NCBI GenBank assembly: GCA_039881045.1
Contig: JAYWVB010000051.1
Location: 124,001 to 188,000, forward strand
Source: Chaetomium olivaceum
Taxonomy: Eukaryota; Ascomycota; Sordariomycetes; Sordariales; Chaetomiaceae
Length of the DNA stretch: 64,000 nucleotides
Direction: 5' to 3'
In this document: positions 48,783 through 59,802 of the stretch, one piece after another
Numbering within the stretch: position 1 is the stretch's first letter
Layout of the letters: the number at the start of each line of letters is the position of its first letter
Program-made: the position numbers and the translations under genes
Notes under the pieces: generated by a model
Told to the model about the DNA's origin: nothing
The model's input: only the letters and a program-made list of their open reading frames with translations
Database searches by the model: none

Positions 48783-48994
48783 CGTGCCCGTACTAAAATT
48801 GATGCGCCCACACCACTGTTGCCACTATTACACACCTAATTACAGTGCAAAGTCCTGGCACATGACGTACCTGTCAATTGAAGACAACAACAACACCAAG
48901 ACTTCGTCAATTCGCGATCGCGAGGTCGTTTTCTTCCGTTTTTTCGCCCACAGCCGCAACTTCCCTTTATCATCGCCACATTGCTCGTTTTTCG

Positions 48995-51652
48995 ATGGAT
49001 TTCACCGATTGGGATGCCTTCCTAGGCGCGCCGCCATCGTCTGAGCTGTCGGAAGGCGCCGGACTTGGGCAAATCGACGATTTCTATCAAGAAGGACAGA
49101 CACAGTTGTCTGATGCTATCGCGACCGCAGAAACCGCCAATTCCTTGCAAGAAGACGCCCTGCTGCCGCCGCTGCCGCCGCTGATGGTCTCGTCAGGCGT
49201 TGAGGAAGTCATAGAGACTGCAGAATCGGCGCCAGAGCCCGTTATTCCATCGCCGCCGCCCTCGGGGCTGTACGACTCTTTTGACGAGCTTTTGGCCTTC
49301 CTGCAGACGTTCCATCGCGACAACGGCGCGGCTATCAGGATTCTGAAGAGCGCAAACCCTCGCGAGGTCTATGGCGAGAGGAAATACACATACTATGTCC
49401 TTGCCTGCGATCGCGCCGGTCTCAAACGTCCACAAGCACAGGAATCCGAAGATCCTCGACTCAGCGGCTCGACTGCCCGTTCAAGTCATAGCATCAGCGA
49501 CGAAGCGTTTCCGGCTAGAAGTGGTCGTATCGCGTTGACTGCCCCGAGCACAACCACCCGCCGTCTCTCGGCCCGTCAGCACACATAATGCATCGCCGGC
49601 GTACCCTAGCTCAGCAGCAACAAGCGCGAGACTTGACCAAGCACCGGGCCCTTCCTGCGCGCGAGATGTTAGAGATCATGAGAGACTCTAGCGGCGCCGA
49701 ACCCACGTTCTTTCGTCAGTCAGACATCTATAACGACAGGCAGAAGATCAGGATCGAAGGACTCAACGGCTTGTCGGCCACCCAGGCCTGGATTAAGCAG
49801 CTTCAAGATAACAACCTTCGTCACTGGATCAAGATTGACGATGACAACAAGGTCGAGGGTGTCCTGTGGACTTACCCTTGGTCAGAGAAGATGTGGCGCC
49901 AGTTTCCTGAAGTCCTAGGACTTGACAACACGTACAAAACGAACCGTTTTCACATGTATCTCTTCGAGGTCATAGGCATCACGGACCAGAAGTCGGTAGC
50001 CAACTTCGCGTTTGGCCTCATCAACAGAGAAGGAAGACGGCTTCCTATGGCTTTGTCAACAGCTTGAGGACCTTTGTCAAGACCTTCATGTGCCGGCACC
50101 GACCGTGGTGATCACAGACAAGGAGACAGCCCTCAAAAATGCCCTCACGGCGACCTTCCCGGGTGCGCAGCAACAGCTGTGTGTCTATCACATCAACGCG
50201 AATGTGAGGGCAAGAATCCGGTCAAGGTGGAAGGCCGAAGACGGCAGAAGCGACGACGAGGCTGACGAGGCTGACGACGATGAGGCCGAGGTCGCTGACG
50301 GCGATGCCGACCTCGTCGCCCGCGCTGCTGAACAAGAGGTCGCCGAGCATGGCTGTGCGGCCTTGCTGCCTGCCGCCGACCCTTTGACTCGCGATGGAAT
50401 GTTCCGTGCGTGGCAACAAGTCGTGTACGCCGAAGACGAGGCTGATTTCCAGTCAGCATGGAACAAGATGAAGGCTATATACAATCCAACGCAGAACCGC
50501 ATCCTACGCTATATCTCGAAGGAATACATGCCGTACCGCGAGCAGTGGGCGCGCTGCTTTATCAAGCGATACCGCAACTTCGGTCAACGAGTCAACAGTC
50601 CTGTGGAAACGGCACACAAGGACGTGAAGTCTTTCCTCATCACGGGCACAAGCGACCTCCTCCACCTCCACAACGCGATCTCCCTGATGCTGCAGAAGAA
50701 GGAGAGAGACTACAACGAGAAGGCCGCGGCGATGCAAATGCGGCAGCGCCAACGCTTCATCCAGCAGCAAGGGTGGCTAGGGAACATCCCCATGACAGTC
50801 TCCTACGTCGCCGTCGATCTCCTTGCCCAACAGCACCGGCTAGCCGTGGCCGCGATGCCCTCAAGCCGTGGCCTGATGCCTGAGCCGCTGAGGCCTTGCA
50901 CCGGCGCAGCTTCATGCAGCAGTACGCGCTTCTTTGCAGCCACATGATCTTCAAGAAGCTGGACGACGGCGAGGCCCTCAGCAATGAAGATGTCCATCCG
51001 CGATGGTGGCTGGCCAAGCCTCTGGTACGATTTCCTATGATTTTCTATGGAAAAGCTACTAACTGCTTGGTCCTAGGACATTGACGAGCCCTTACTCCGA
51101 CTCCGCGATCCTGACGTTGTCCAAAGCCTCCGTGGCCGGCCTCGCCTGCCAAATAACGAGAAGATGACGGTGCCGTCATCCCTGAGGGCTGACGACGGCC
51201 AAGATGAAGCCCAGCAGCAGGAGACGGCGCAGTCAACGCAGCAGCAGCGGCGGCGGCAGCCAAAGCAGACTTCGCAGTCACATCGCCGTGAGCGCCGTGC
51301 GAAGCCAAGCGCGCGTCGCGATCTATCACAATTTGAGGTTGAAGGCTCGCAAAGGTCATCACAAAGGTCGTCCCGGAGCCGCGGTCGCGGCCGCACCCGG
51401 GCAGCTTCGTCGCCGTCGACAAGGAGTTCGCAGTCACGCGTAAATTCGCAGTCTACGGGAACTGCAAGAGGACGATCGAGGAGGTCAGCGACAGCCTCTT
51501 CTACGGCGAGGCTGGCCGCGATAGCTGCAGCCGCCTTCGAGACCGACCCCGAGACCGACCCCGAGACTGAGTCTGAGGCTGAGGACGTGATTGAGGTCAT
51601 CCCGGCCACCCAACCCGGCGCTGACGAGCCGGATGAACTAGCCGGCCCGTGA
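48995..51652 (+). CDS. MULE transposase (several apparent frameshifts)
   Basis: Cuts and pastes the surrounding element. ATG 48995 starts MDFTDWDAFLGAPPSSELSE. A FAR1-type DNA-binding region follows (FDELLAFLQTFHRDNGAA, KYTYYVLACDRAG, then DCPFK and DCPEHNHPP as zinc ligands). The MULE catalytic domain shows FPEVLGLDNTYKTNRFHMYL with a catalytic-type Asp, VVITDKETALKNAL, CVYHINANV and NSPVETAHKDVKSFL. The C-terminus is recovered as FMQQYALLCSHMIFKKLDDG, a 52-nt intron (51025-51076), then IDEPLLRLRDPDVVQSLRG and a Ser/Arg-rich tail to 51652. The frame changes about three times in 49440-49530, near 50025 and near 50870. Given the same kind of break in host genes, it may be intact in reality. 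It could also be a decaying copy. Confidence 0.82.
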
Positions 51653-51841
51653 GAAGTGTTGACATTGAATTAGAAGGGTCGGAAATGCGTTTTTTGAAGA
51701 ATTGGCACCGATTGATAGTCGATAGACCTTATTAGTGTGTGATTTTGTATGAAGATATCCTTTCCCAGTGTCTTACACTGTATTTTGGTGTGTGGGTGTG
51801 GCAATTGCGATTTTGGGGGTAAATCTAGCTAGTAATGTGGA

Positions 51842-51888
51842 CTTTACTGTCCAAATAGAAAAAAACTACTGTTCAAATAGGAAGACTC
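51842..51888 (-). repeat. MULE right terminal inverted repeat
   Basis: The inverted copy of the left repeat, starting CTTTACTGTCCAAATAGAAA and ending GGAAGACTC, followed by ten A. Confidence 0.93.
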
Positions 51889-52061
51889 AAAAAAAAAACA
51901 CCGCACTCACCCGTGTCACCCCACCACATGCCCCAAACCCCCACCATTTCATGATACTGTACTTCCTCCACCCAGACATCCACCCTCAACTCAACACTCC
52001 ACAACCCAGCAAAAAAAAAACCAGTCACCAAAAAAGCCAATCTCACTCCCCCATCTCATTT

Positions 52062-52166
52062 GCCCAGTAACAGGATTGAACTGTTGACCTTCGCATGACA
52101 TGATATAGCAGGGTTTGAACCCCCACAATATTAGTACGACGCTCTAACCAGCTGAGCTAACCGGCC
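52062..52166 (-). tRNA. tRNA-Ile (AAT) with intron
   Basis: On the minus strand the cloverleaf starts GGCCGGT, then the D arm TAGCTCAGCTGGTTAGAGC. The anticodon stem is TCGTA/TGCGA around loop CTAATAA with anticodon AAT, then variable AGGTC, and T arm AACAG-TTCAATC-CTGTT. A 32-nt intron (52097-52128) lies one base after the anticodon, the canonical place, and contains its own GGGTTCAAACCC hairpin. The acceptor stem has one G-G mismatch and one G-T pair, so this copy may be slightly degenerate. T runs downstream on the minus strand (A runs at 52030-52035 and 52011-52020) would end pol III transcription. Confidence 0.85.
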
Positions 52167-52585
52167 GGCCGGCTGTTTGTTGGCTTGTTGGTGTTGCTGT
52201 GCGTGTGGACTGCCCAACAGACCCCTTCCCCCCCTTTCTTCCCCCCGGCCGAGAGACCGAAGGCTTCCTACATCGTTACCTTAGCAAGTGAAACGAAGGA
52301 AAACGCGTAGGTTTACCAAAAACAGACAGACAATATGCGGCGAGTTAGACTTCTTTAATGGCGGAAACAAAAGAGAAAGTCGAAGACGAATGTACTTATG
52401 TTGGACTTCGAGAGTTGTGATTGAGACAAGGGGCGGGATTGAAGCACGGTATCAGCTGACTACGCGTACCAGTCCAGTCGCGAATAAGGGGTTGCAACTC
52501 CGCGGCTAAAGTTTAGATATGCATGCAGGAAACATTACTGCGACGTGTGCGGGCACTGGGCCGCGTGCTTCTACTGGACTTCCAT
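52167..52585. other. intergenic region
   Basis: GC-rich repeats of CCGG beside the tRNA, then featureless sequence up to the 3' end of the oligopeptidase gene. Confidence 0.5.
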
Positions 52586-55001
52586 TCATCTCCTCGGCCA
52601 CATGGTATTTATCTGGAAAGTTCTGAGCTTGATTAGATCACGACCATGATGGCGCCTAACTGCGGTGAAATCGATGTACGTAGATACAACCCTTCGCCGC
52701 CCGCCACGCCTAAGCCCGAGCCCAAGCTCCTTGTAGAAGGCCTCAGAACTCGGCTTCCTCCCCAGGAACTGCTCAAGTGTGAGCATCTCGTCCTGCGACC
52801 CGCCCTTCTCGAGCACAGTGTGCCTGTACCGGCGGCCCTGCGTGGGGTCCATCGGGTTGGCCTTGAAGACCGAGTAGAACATGTCGGTCGAGTACACCTG
52901 CGAGGACAGATAGCCGTAGTAACCAGCGTCGTAGCCGCGATCAGGTGGCCAAACGTGGCCTGGCCATTGCCCCATGTGCTGCGCGCGAGCCATTGTCAGC
53001 ACAGTCTCACTCATTAGTGAAGGAAAGGGCGGCTTACCTAGGTTCGCCCTGTGCTTCAGGGCCCTTGATCTGTGAGATTTGCACGCGGCAGTCGTTGTAC
53101 AGTTTGCTGACGTCCAGCTTTTCCAGCTCCTCGTGCGTCTTGGGGTGTGGACCGTCATGTCGAAGAGACCGAAGTGCAGCTGGCGGAGGTTGAAGAGGTT
53201 GTCATTTACGTGCTTGGTCGCGATCAGCTTTTCGATGAGGTCATCCGGATCGGCTGGCTGCCCGACTCGTAGTGCTTGCTCAGGCTCTTGAGTTGGCTGG
53301 GAGTCCAGCACCAGTTCTCGAGCATCTGGCTGGGCGCCTCGAACAAAGTCGCGGACAGTCGACGTGCCGTGCGTGGTACCGAGTCATATCGGGTACGGCC
53401 GACAGGTCGTGAATGGCCGTGGCCGAGCTCGTGGAAAAGAGTTACTACCTCTTCGTGCTTGAGGAGGGAAGGCTTCTTGTCGGTGGGCTTGCTGAAGTTG
53501 CAGACGAGGGCTGTGGCGGGGTACCGCCTGGTGCCGTCGACTTTTAGGAAGCCAGGCTGGAGGCTGAAGTTGGCCGCGTGGCCGTACTTGCCAGGGCGAG
53601 GGTGCAGGTCGAGGTACAGGTAACCCACAAAGCCATTGCCCTCGCTCTCATCGTCCCAGACGCTGAAGATGATCACATCCTCATGCCAGGCGATGTCCTC
53701 GGCCTTTCCAGTCGAGGAGATGCGCTTGCGATCTTCGGCCGTCAGCTCGACAAAGACGAGGCCAAAGAGCTCTTCGAAGATGCGGAGCATGCCGGCAACA
53801 GTCGAAGTAAGCGGGAAGTACTCCGCAATCGCATTCTCATCAATGCTGTATTCCTGCTCGACCAACATGCGGTCGTAAAAGCGGTGGTCCCAGAGGTAGT
53901 AATTGCCATCAAAAGGCAGGTTACGGGCCTCGTGGTCCTTCTTCTTGAGCGCCAGGAGGTGCTCGATCTCCTTGACACCACCTGCGGCGAGCTTGCCCTT
54001 AAGGTCTCCCAAGAAATCCAGCACTGTCTTTGGCGTCTTGGCCATCTTATCCTCGATACGGAACGAGGCGTGGTCGGGGTAGCCGAGTAGGCGCGCAGCC
54101 TCGTCACGGAGGAGGATGGCCTCCTTGAAAAGCGGGGCGTTCTCATTGCACTACACACGAGTGTCAGCGTTGGCACAACTGCTTAGGATTGCCCATGGTA
54201 TGAGCCTACCTTGTTCTCATTTTCGATGAAGACCTTGCGGCGAATGTCGGGGTTCTTGGCGAACTTCAGAGTAGGGAAGAGGTCGGGGTACTTGAAGGAG
54301 AGGCGGACTTTGCCCTCGTTATCGCCGGTTCCCTTCTCCAGGGTGTCTAAGACATCCTGCGGGACACCATCAAGGTCTTCCTTGGTAAGCCAGAGACCGT
54401 TGTTCTCCTCGTTCAGGTTCTTTTGGAACGCGATCTGGATCTGGCTGAGCCTTTTCTTGATCTCCTTGAACCGGTCCCTCTTGGGACCCTCGGGCAGGCC
54501 CAGACCGTTCCTGATGTAGCTCTTCCTCTCCTTCTCTAGTAGCCTCGCACTCTCGACGTCGTCCAGGCCAGCGCTCTTGGCTAGACTAACGTCGATCAGC
54601 CGGTCCTTGTTCTCTGCGATGCTCGCCCCAAGACCCGAGTTGTTGTAGACGGCGTCGACGAGGCGGAAGACATCCTCGCGCATGCTGCATTCGATGGAGA
54701 ACTCGTCCATGATCTTCTCTGCCTCGGTACTAGCATCACGAAGCGCGCTGTCTCCGGACACATATTGGTAGAAGCCGAGGATGCGGGCGCTGAGGGCGCT
54801 CTCGTTTTCGTCCTCGGTTTGCGGGCGGAGCACCGACTCGAAGGTGGCAGCGGCAGGGTTCTCGGCCGGCTTGATGTTGGCAACGAGGGAGTCCAGCAGC
54901 GAGCGAGTGCGGTCACACAGGCCCTTGGAATCAGCTACGATGCTGTCCTTGGTGCCTGTGAACAGCGGCGGCGGCTGCGGGGGGTTTGCGTACTGGGCCA
55001 T
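52586..55001 (-). CDS. PRD1: thimet-type metallo-oligopeptidase (Prd1/saccharolysin), several apparent frameshifts
   Basis: Zinc endopeptidase of the M3 family that degrades short peptides in cytosol and mitochondrial intermembrane space. ATG 55001 starts MAQYANPPQPPPLFTG. A first intron follows ENENK at about 54206, before CNENAPLFKEAILLRDEAAR. Clear M3 blocks are YYLWDHRFYDRMLVEQEYSI, GFVGYLYLDLHPRPGKYGHA and the zinc site TLFHELGHG (HExxH, plus 53402-53450). Around the zinc site the frame breaks several times before EAPSQMLENWCWTPSQLKSL. Further breaks fall near 53265, at the G4 run 53142-53145 (TVHTP to KTHEELEKLDVSKLYNDCR) and near 52940 (before GYDAGYYGYLSSQVYSTDMF). An intron ends at the AG before 52980. 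The C-terminus after FYKELGLG is uncertain, stopping at 52586 in one frame or about 90 bases earlier in another. Confidence 0.86.
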
Positions 55002-56274
55002 GTTGACGTTTGAGGCGTGAGTGAAGTAGGAGAGCGGAGAGGAGAGGGTCAAGGTGCCCAGAGCGGGACGGCCAGTCGTGACAGCAGTAAAGGCTCCTCC
55101 TAAAGGTGCTTGTTGGTGGGTCTTGCTGTACTTGAGCTGGGTGAAGAGGGCGAAAAGGCGGGGGGTGATGCGTGGCGCGGCCAGAATGATGGTGGTCGTG
55201 GAGAAGAGGAGAAGGGATAGTAGGAGGAGGGAGACGGCCTGTCGAATCGGGGGAGCAGAGGGCGCCACGGTGAAAGATGGAGGGGTGTCGGGTGCGAATA
55301 TAAACCCTGAGGACCGCGGGGTCCAAGTGTAAGCCCAACCGAATTGCGGGGAAGCTTGAAGGTGGGACAAGAACAGGCAGTCGTGCCCGGGACGAAAGGG
55401 CAGGCGGGGAACAGCACTTCTGTCAGTCCGCCCAGCACTTGTAAGCAAGTTTGAGTAAGAGATCAGGATGAATCGTCAAAGTGGGAATGGGGCCCAATGT
55501 TTTTGTAAGAGAATCTCTGGTTCAATCAGTTGATGATAGCTTAGATTATTTGTTGCATTGGAGGTAGTCAGTCACAAAAGGCTCGGATTCCAGGTTGCTT
55601 TGAGTTCAGTCGCGGTTGAAGCCGACACGAAACGACTATGCCCAGGCAGGCTTGAATGCAGCAGCCAAGACCCGCAATTGATGCCAAGTATTGATACCAC
55701 TTCCCCCACCAAGAATGCCCCTCCACCCGGGCAACAAAAGCCAGGACGCCAAGCAGTGAGAAGTTGGATATTGACCGGACGCGACTGTAGGAAAAGAAAC
55801 GAAAATCATCTGGCGGTCCAGGGAAAGTGTATTCGCTGGTTTTCCTACCTCCTTCCTCCAATTTCCTTTTCGGGCCCTTTTGCCCGATTTATTTTACTCG
55901 ATCTTTCTTCCCACCATCTTTTTGATTTGACCTTGTTTTTCTTCGGAGCCCGTCTTCTTTAGCAAAAGTGTCTTTATCAATCCGTGCCAAGTCTCAAGTT
56001 AAATATCTAATTTTCAGGCCCATCAGCATTTGGTGGAATGACTTCCTATTGCTATCTAGGTCGTAATTTGTGTGCCGTATCCCAAGTCCTGAATGGTGTA
56101 TCATCAATACCAATCCAGGCGCCCAAAGTTAATACATCCCAGATCGCACAACTCCAACGCCAGCCGCCCATCACGCAACCAATGCAATTCCCTCCGTGAC
56201 TGTCATGTCGTAGTCGGCTTCATCGCCAACCCGGTCCATGACCGCTTCGTAACCCCCCCGTCTCCTCATGACCT
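55002..56274. other. upstream region of the oligopeptidase gene
   Basis: The first 447 bases are open in frame with the oligopeptidase but contain no ATG. They encode a hydrophobic stretch (AVSLLLLSLLLF). The rest is featureless and includes the 3' UTR of the myosin light chain gene. Confidence 0.45.
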
Positions 56275-56961
56275 CTAGTTGGAGAGAATGGTGCGTACGA
56301 GCTCTGATGGTTCGCGTCAGCAAATGTCCAGAACCGCAAGAGAGATACCTCCTACCTGTGTAATTGACCTGCCCCGAGCTGGTGTCGACGGCCTTGAGCA
56401 GCTCGTCTACCTCCTCTTCCGACATCTTCTCGCCGAGGTTGGTGAGAATGTACTTGAGCTGGCCGACACCAATGAACCCTGTCATGTCTTTGTCAAACAC
56501 CTGAAAGCCGCGGCAGTATTCCTCCGGCTCGCCTGGGTCGCGGAAGCCGCCCGGTCGGTTCAGGATGCGCTGGAAGGTCTCGAAGTCGACTGTTTCCGCC
56601 AATGTGTCAGCTGCGTGCTTGACCAGGAGCCTGTAGAAAAAGATGCTGCTCACACTCATCGACGACGCCCTTCTCGAGGTCGTGGATCTCGGCCAAGGTC
56701 GGGTTCTGCCCGCAGGCGCGGAGGAGATCGCCAAGCTTGTCAACGGCGACGCGGCCGACACCGCGAATGTCGAATAGCGAAAACGCCTCTTTGTAGTTGG
56801 TGGAAGCCTATGCACCGTACTGTCAGCAAACGCTGCGTCTGTTTGGCACTGAGATGGAGCGCGGGGTGTCCTGTTTGGAACAGAACCGCGGTGAACAGGG
56901 CAGGAGAGCAATCTGGGCGACGGAAACAAATTGGACATCTGCCGTCGAGTTCACCCACCAT
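56275..56961 (-). CDS. essential myosin light chain (Cdc4/Mlc1-type, EF-hand)
   Basis: Binds IQ motifs of type II and V myosins at the contractile ring and is needed for septation. Coding exons are 56961-56959 (the ATG alone), 56807-56654, 56589-56356 and 56303-56275, 139 residues in all, the family's normal length. The sequence reads ASTNYKEAFSLFDIRGVGRV, GDLLRACGQNPTLAEI, ETFQRILNRPGGFRDPGEPE, FQVFDKDMTGFIGVGQLKYI, EEEVDELLKAVDTSSGQVNY and ELVRTILSN. EF-hand 3 (DKDMTGFIG) lacks a full set of calcium ligands, as in Cdc4. The frame is intact and all splice sites are GT-AG. Confidence 0.93.
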
Positions 56962-57923
56962 TTTGTAAAGTGCCTTAAATTCGGAAGTGATGATGTACAG
57001 GGACGAGAATCTCAAGAGCTGAGCGCGCGAAAAACAGACTGGATGCAAACGCAAGCGGTGGTTGAAATGGCGGGATGGTGAAGTTATCTTGAGACACGGC
57101 GGAGAGTGGTGGTTCGCTGCCCAAGGTGGTTTGTGCCCCACCCAAACCCCATTTGTTGTCCCCCCCAACTCGATACGTCTCGCGGGGCAACCGCTCAGCA
57201 GACGGCTCAGCCAGGTTCAGCCCCAGCACCAGCCACATTAGATGCGTGAGAAATTATATCAGGGTTAGGGCCTCACATCGTCGTCTTCTTGAACAGCAAC
57301 CAAAACCGCAGAGTTGTGGTCGCTACCTCGGTGTTCGTACTTTCGCTAACAGATCCCACAATTGCCTCATCAAAGTTCCAATTCCAAGCAAGCTTCATCC
57401 TTCCTCCGCCATCGATATAGCTCAGCTAAATTGGCCGGCCAATGCCAGAATTCCGTCGAACCTGCGATGGATTCGATCTGTTTTCCCAGGTGTGGTTCCA
57501 GCTTAGCCCAAAAAGTTTTATCCAACAACGGCCCGAGCTACCAAGGGCCAAGCAATATAACGTTTGCAAAGCTTATGAAGATCTGGAGGGCTTGCTACCT
57601 GCCTCGATAACGTTGAGTCAATTCAGATCAGCTATTCGTATTTCTAGATAGAACCATATGAGCCATAGAGGGCGCCACTATGATCTACCCTAAAGAAGCA
57701 TTGCAAGGTCGCTGCCAGTGGAGTCAACGTCAATCGCTCACGGATATCCATAGCCGCAAGAGGACCACTGCCACACATCGGCCTCGTCCACTTTTGGCTC
57801 TCACCTCAGATTGGGCGACCTTCAAGCCTCTGCGCCCAGAATTGCGTTATTGACCTCGGATCCAATGGACTGACCTCGTTCGAAGGTTCGGTCTGTATGT
57901 ACACGGAGAATTACACAAAGGAG
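56962..57923. promoter_or_regulatory. shared upstream region of divergent genes
   Basis: The region lies between the myosin light chain and CoA-binding genes. One TTAGGG-like unit near 57262 is not significant. No gene was recognised. Confidence 0.45.
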
Positions 57924-58711
57924 ATGCAGCCGCTGCGCCGCTTGGCTGGAACTTCGAGTTTCTATTTGAACCCTCGAGTCACCGTTAATACCCCCGCACT
58001 TTCGTCTTTTGCAACTCGATCCATTCCCACCTTTCTCCACTACACATTAAATCAACGACGCTCAAATTCTACAGCAGCCATGGCTTCCACAGATGCGGCT
58101 CTACGGGTCTTCTTCCAGGCACCTAAATTCGCCGTCGTCGGTGCGAGCACAAACACCGAAAAGTACGGATACAAGGGTCAGTACCTATTTATTGAGCAGA
58201 TGTTCCGTCACTACATTCCAAATTGCTCGCGCCATTGTGCGATTGTACTTGGTCATATATTATGTGTTTTGTCTGCTCCCTTACATTAGACTTATCTCTT
58301 ACTTTGAGCGAACATGATGGGCGCAAGATGCTGACATGAAGGAGCACAGTGTTCAAGTGGTACGTCACCCACAACCTGTCGGTGACCCCCATCAACCCGG
58401 GCTCTCCCGCGATTGAGGTCGATGGGAAGGAGATTCCGACGGTTGGATCGCTCTCAGCCCTACAAGACGCTTCGGAGACATCTGTGTCGATCATCACGCC
58501 TCCCCATGTGACGCAGAAGGCTCTCGAGGAGGCCAAGGGGCTAGGCATTCAGGCCGTGTTCTTGCAGCCCGGCACTTTCAACGACGACGTTTTGGCCTAC
58601 GCGTGGGAGAACTTCACCACTGTTCTGGCAGGAGAAGGCGGTGCGGGTTCACAGGGTTGGTGCGTCCTAGTCGACGGCGAGCGGGGCCTGCAGTCTGCCG
58701 GAAAGCTGTGA
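57924..58711 (+). CDS. CoA-binding domain (Rossmann) protein, probably mitochondrial form
   Basis: Exons 57924-58176 and 58350-58711 encode about 204 residues. The core, from Met at 58080 (MASTDAALRVFFQAPKFAVV), is a small CoA-binding Rossmann fold like the N-domain of succinyl-CoA synthetase alpha: FAVVGASTNTEKYGYK, VFKWYVTHNLSVTPINPGSP, VSIITPPHVTQKALEEAKGL and AVFLQPGTFNDD. Its biological role is unknown. The start at 57924 gives a 52-residue Arg/Ser-rich, acidic-free leader that looks like a mitochondrial presequence. ATG 58080 has a better start context and may give a cytosolic form, so dual localisation by alternative starts is possible. ATG 57897 is a third option. The intron donor is GTCAGT. 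Confidence 0.85.
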
Positions 58712-59651
58712 GCTTGAGTCTTGCGGGTGTTCTTAATCAAATCAGTCATGGGGTGCATGTCAATGCTCGTCTTACATGGAGCTTCCTTTCTCAGTATGCG
58801 AACCCGCTTTTGCAAACAAGGAGGCCATGCCTTTCCCTATCCAAGAGGGTTAACAACGCGCCGCACCATCTTGCATCTAGCCCAACATAATACCCTGCGA
58901 GTCTACCTTACTGCGCCGCGGTAAGATGCATAAGTGTAGCAGGGACTACGTACCTGATTGCCCCTCGATGGCATGCCCAGTAGTAACAGGGATACCAAGG
59001 ATAGGTGCCTAAGGGTAACAAGATGTAGTCACACCTAGGGCACCTATCTTATCCGCCCCTCGGCATATACCGGAGCAAATGAGTAGAGAATTTGGGCTGT
59101 TGTTTTCTAGCTCCAAGTCGTGACATATCTTCGTAACGTGGTCTATCTCCTAGAAAATGGATGTACTGCTCACTGCCAGGTAAAAGTTATGACGGGCTTC
59201 GCTTTGCAACCCTCATAAGGTCTCAACATTGGATATAGGATGCCCCTATGTTTTTAACGCAGATTATGGTGAATAGACACCTGTCTCCTAATTCCGATTC
59301 TAAGGAGTTAAGGCTACCAGCCATGGACTATGTCTACGGTCTTGGGATCAATGAGTAGATGCAGAGCCGAGTCTAGCGTCCGATTAGAATTCTGAAATTA
59401 GATATCACCCTGATGTCGCCCGTGATCTTTGTATAGGTAGTTAGCGGATATTGTATTTTTGAGGCCAAAGCTGATGCGTGCCAGTGGTGGTCAGAAACTG
59501 TCACTGGATGTAGGAGTGCCAGGACAGTGTCTGGCTAGAATCCTGAAGTCACTTGCCACTAACATCACGTCCGTGGCCGATGTAGGCAGCCAGCCTCGAA
59601 ACCCAGACGTCAAGGTGTTGATGCGTGCACTGATATGTTCACTAAATGTAG

Positions 59652-59707
59652 GACGCTCAGACTTCGGGTCTAAATACACGACGCTCTGACTTCGAGACTA
59701 AATTCAT
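59652..59707 (+). repeat. 28-bp tandem duplication
   Basis: Two adjacent units starting GACGCTC(A/T)GACTTCG, about 82% alike. Confidence 0.8.
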
Positions 59708-59795
59708 GACACTTGAGCGACGTCTTGAAGCCCGCAGTCTATGCATTAGAAGCCTAGTTCTAATCAGCACGAGGGGGCAAAATAGTTTTGGCGAC

Positions 59796-59802
59796 TATAT
59801 AA
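59796..59802 (+). promoter_or_regulatory. TATA box of the 60-kb gene
   Basis: TATATAA about 250 bases before ATG 60049, followed by pyrimidine-rich sequence. Confidence 0.5.

Larger units (their letters stand above)
48736..51888 (+). mobile_element. MULE (Mutator-like) DNA transposon, complete with terminal inverted repeats
   Basis: A 3.15-kb element bounded by 47-bp terminal inverted repeats (48736-48782 and 51842-51888) that differ at only about two positions. Just outside lie AAAAAAGAA on the left and AAAAAAAAA on the right, a probable 9-bp target duplication with one mismatch, the size expected for Mutator. Inside is one transposase gene with a FAR1-type zinc finger and MULE domain. The near-identical ends imply recent activity. 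It inserted in a poly-A tract about 170 bases from the tRNA-Ile gene. Confidence 0.9.
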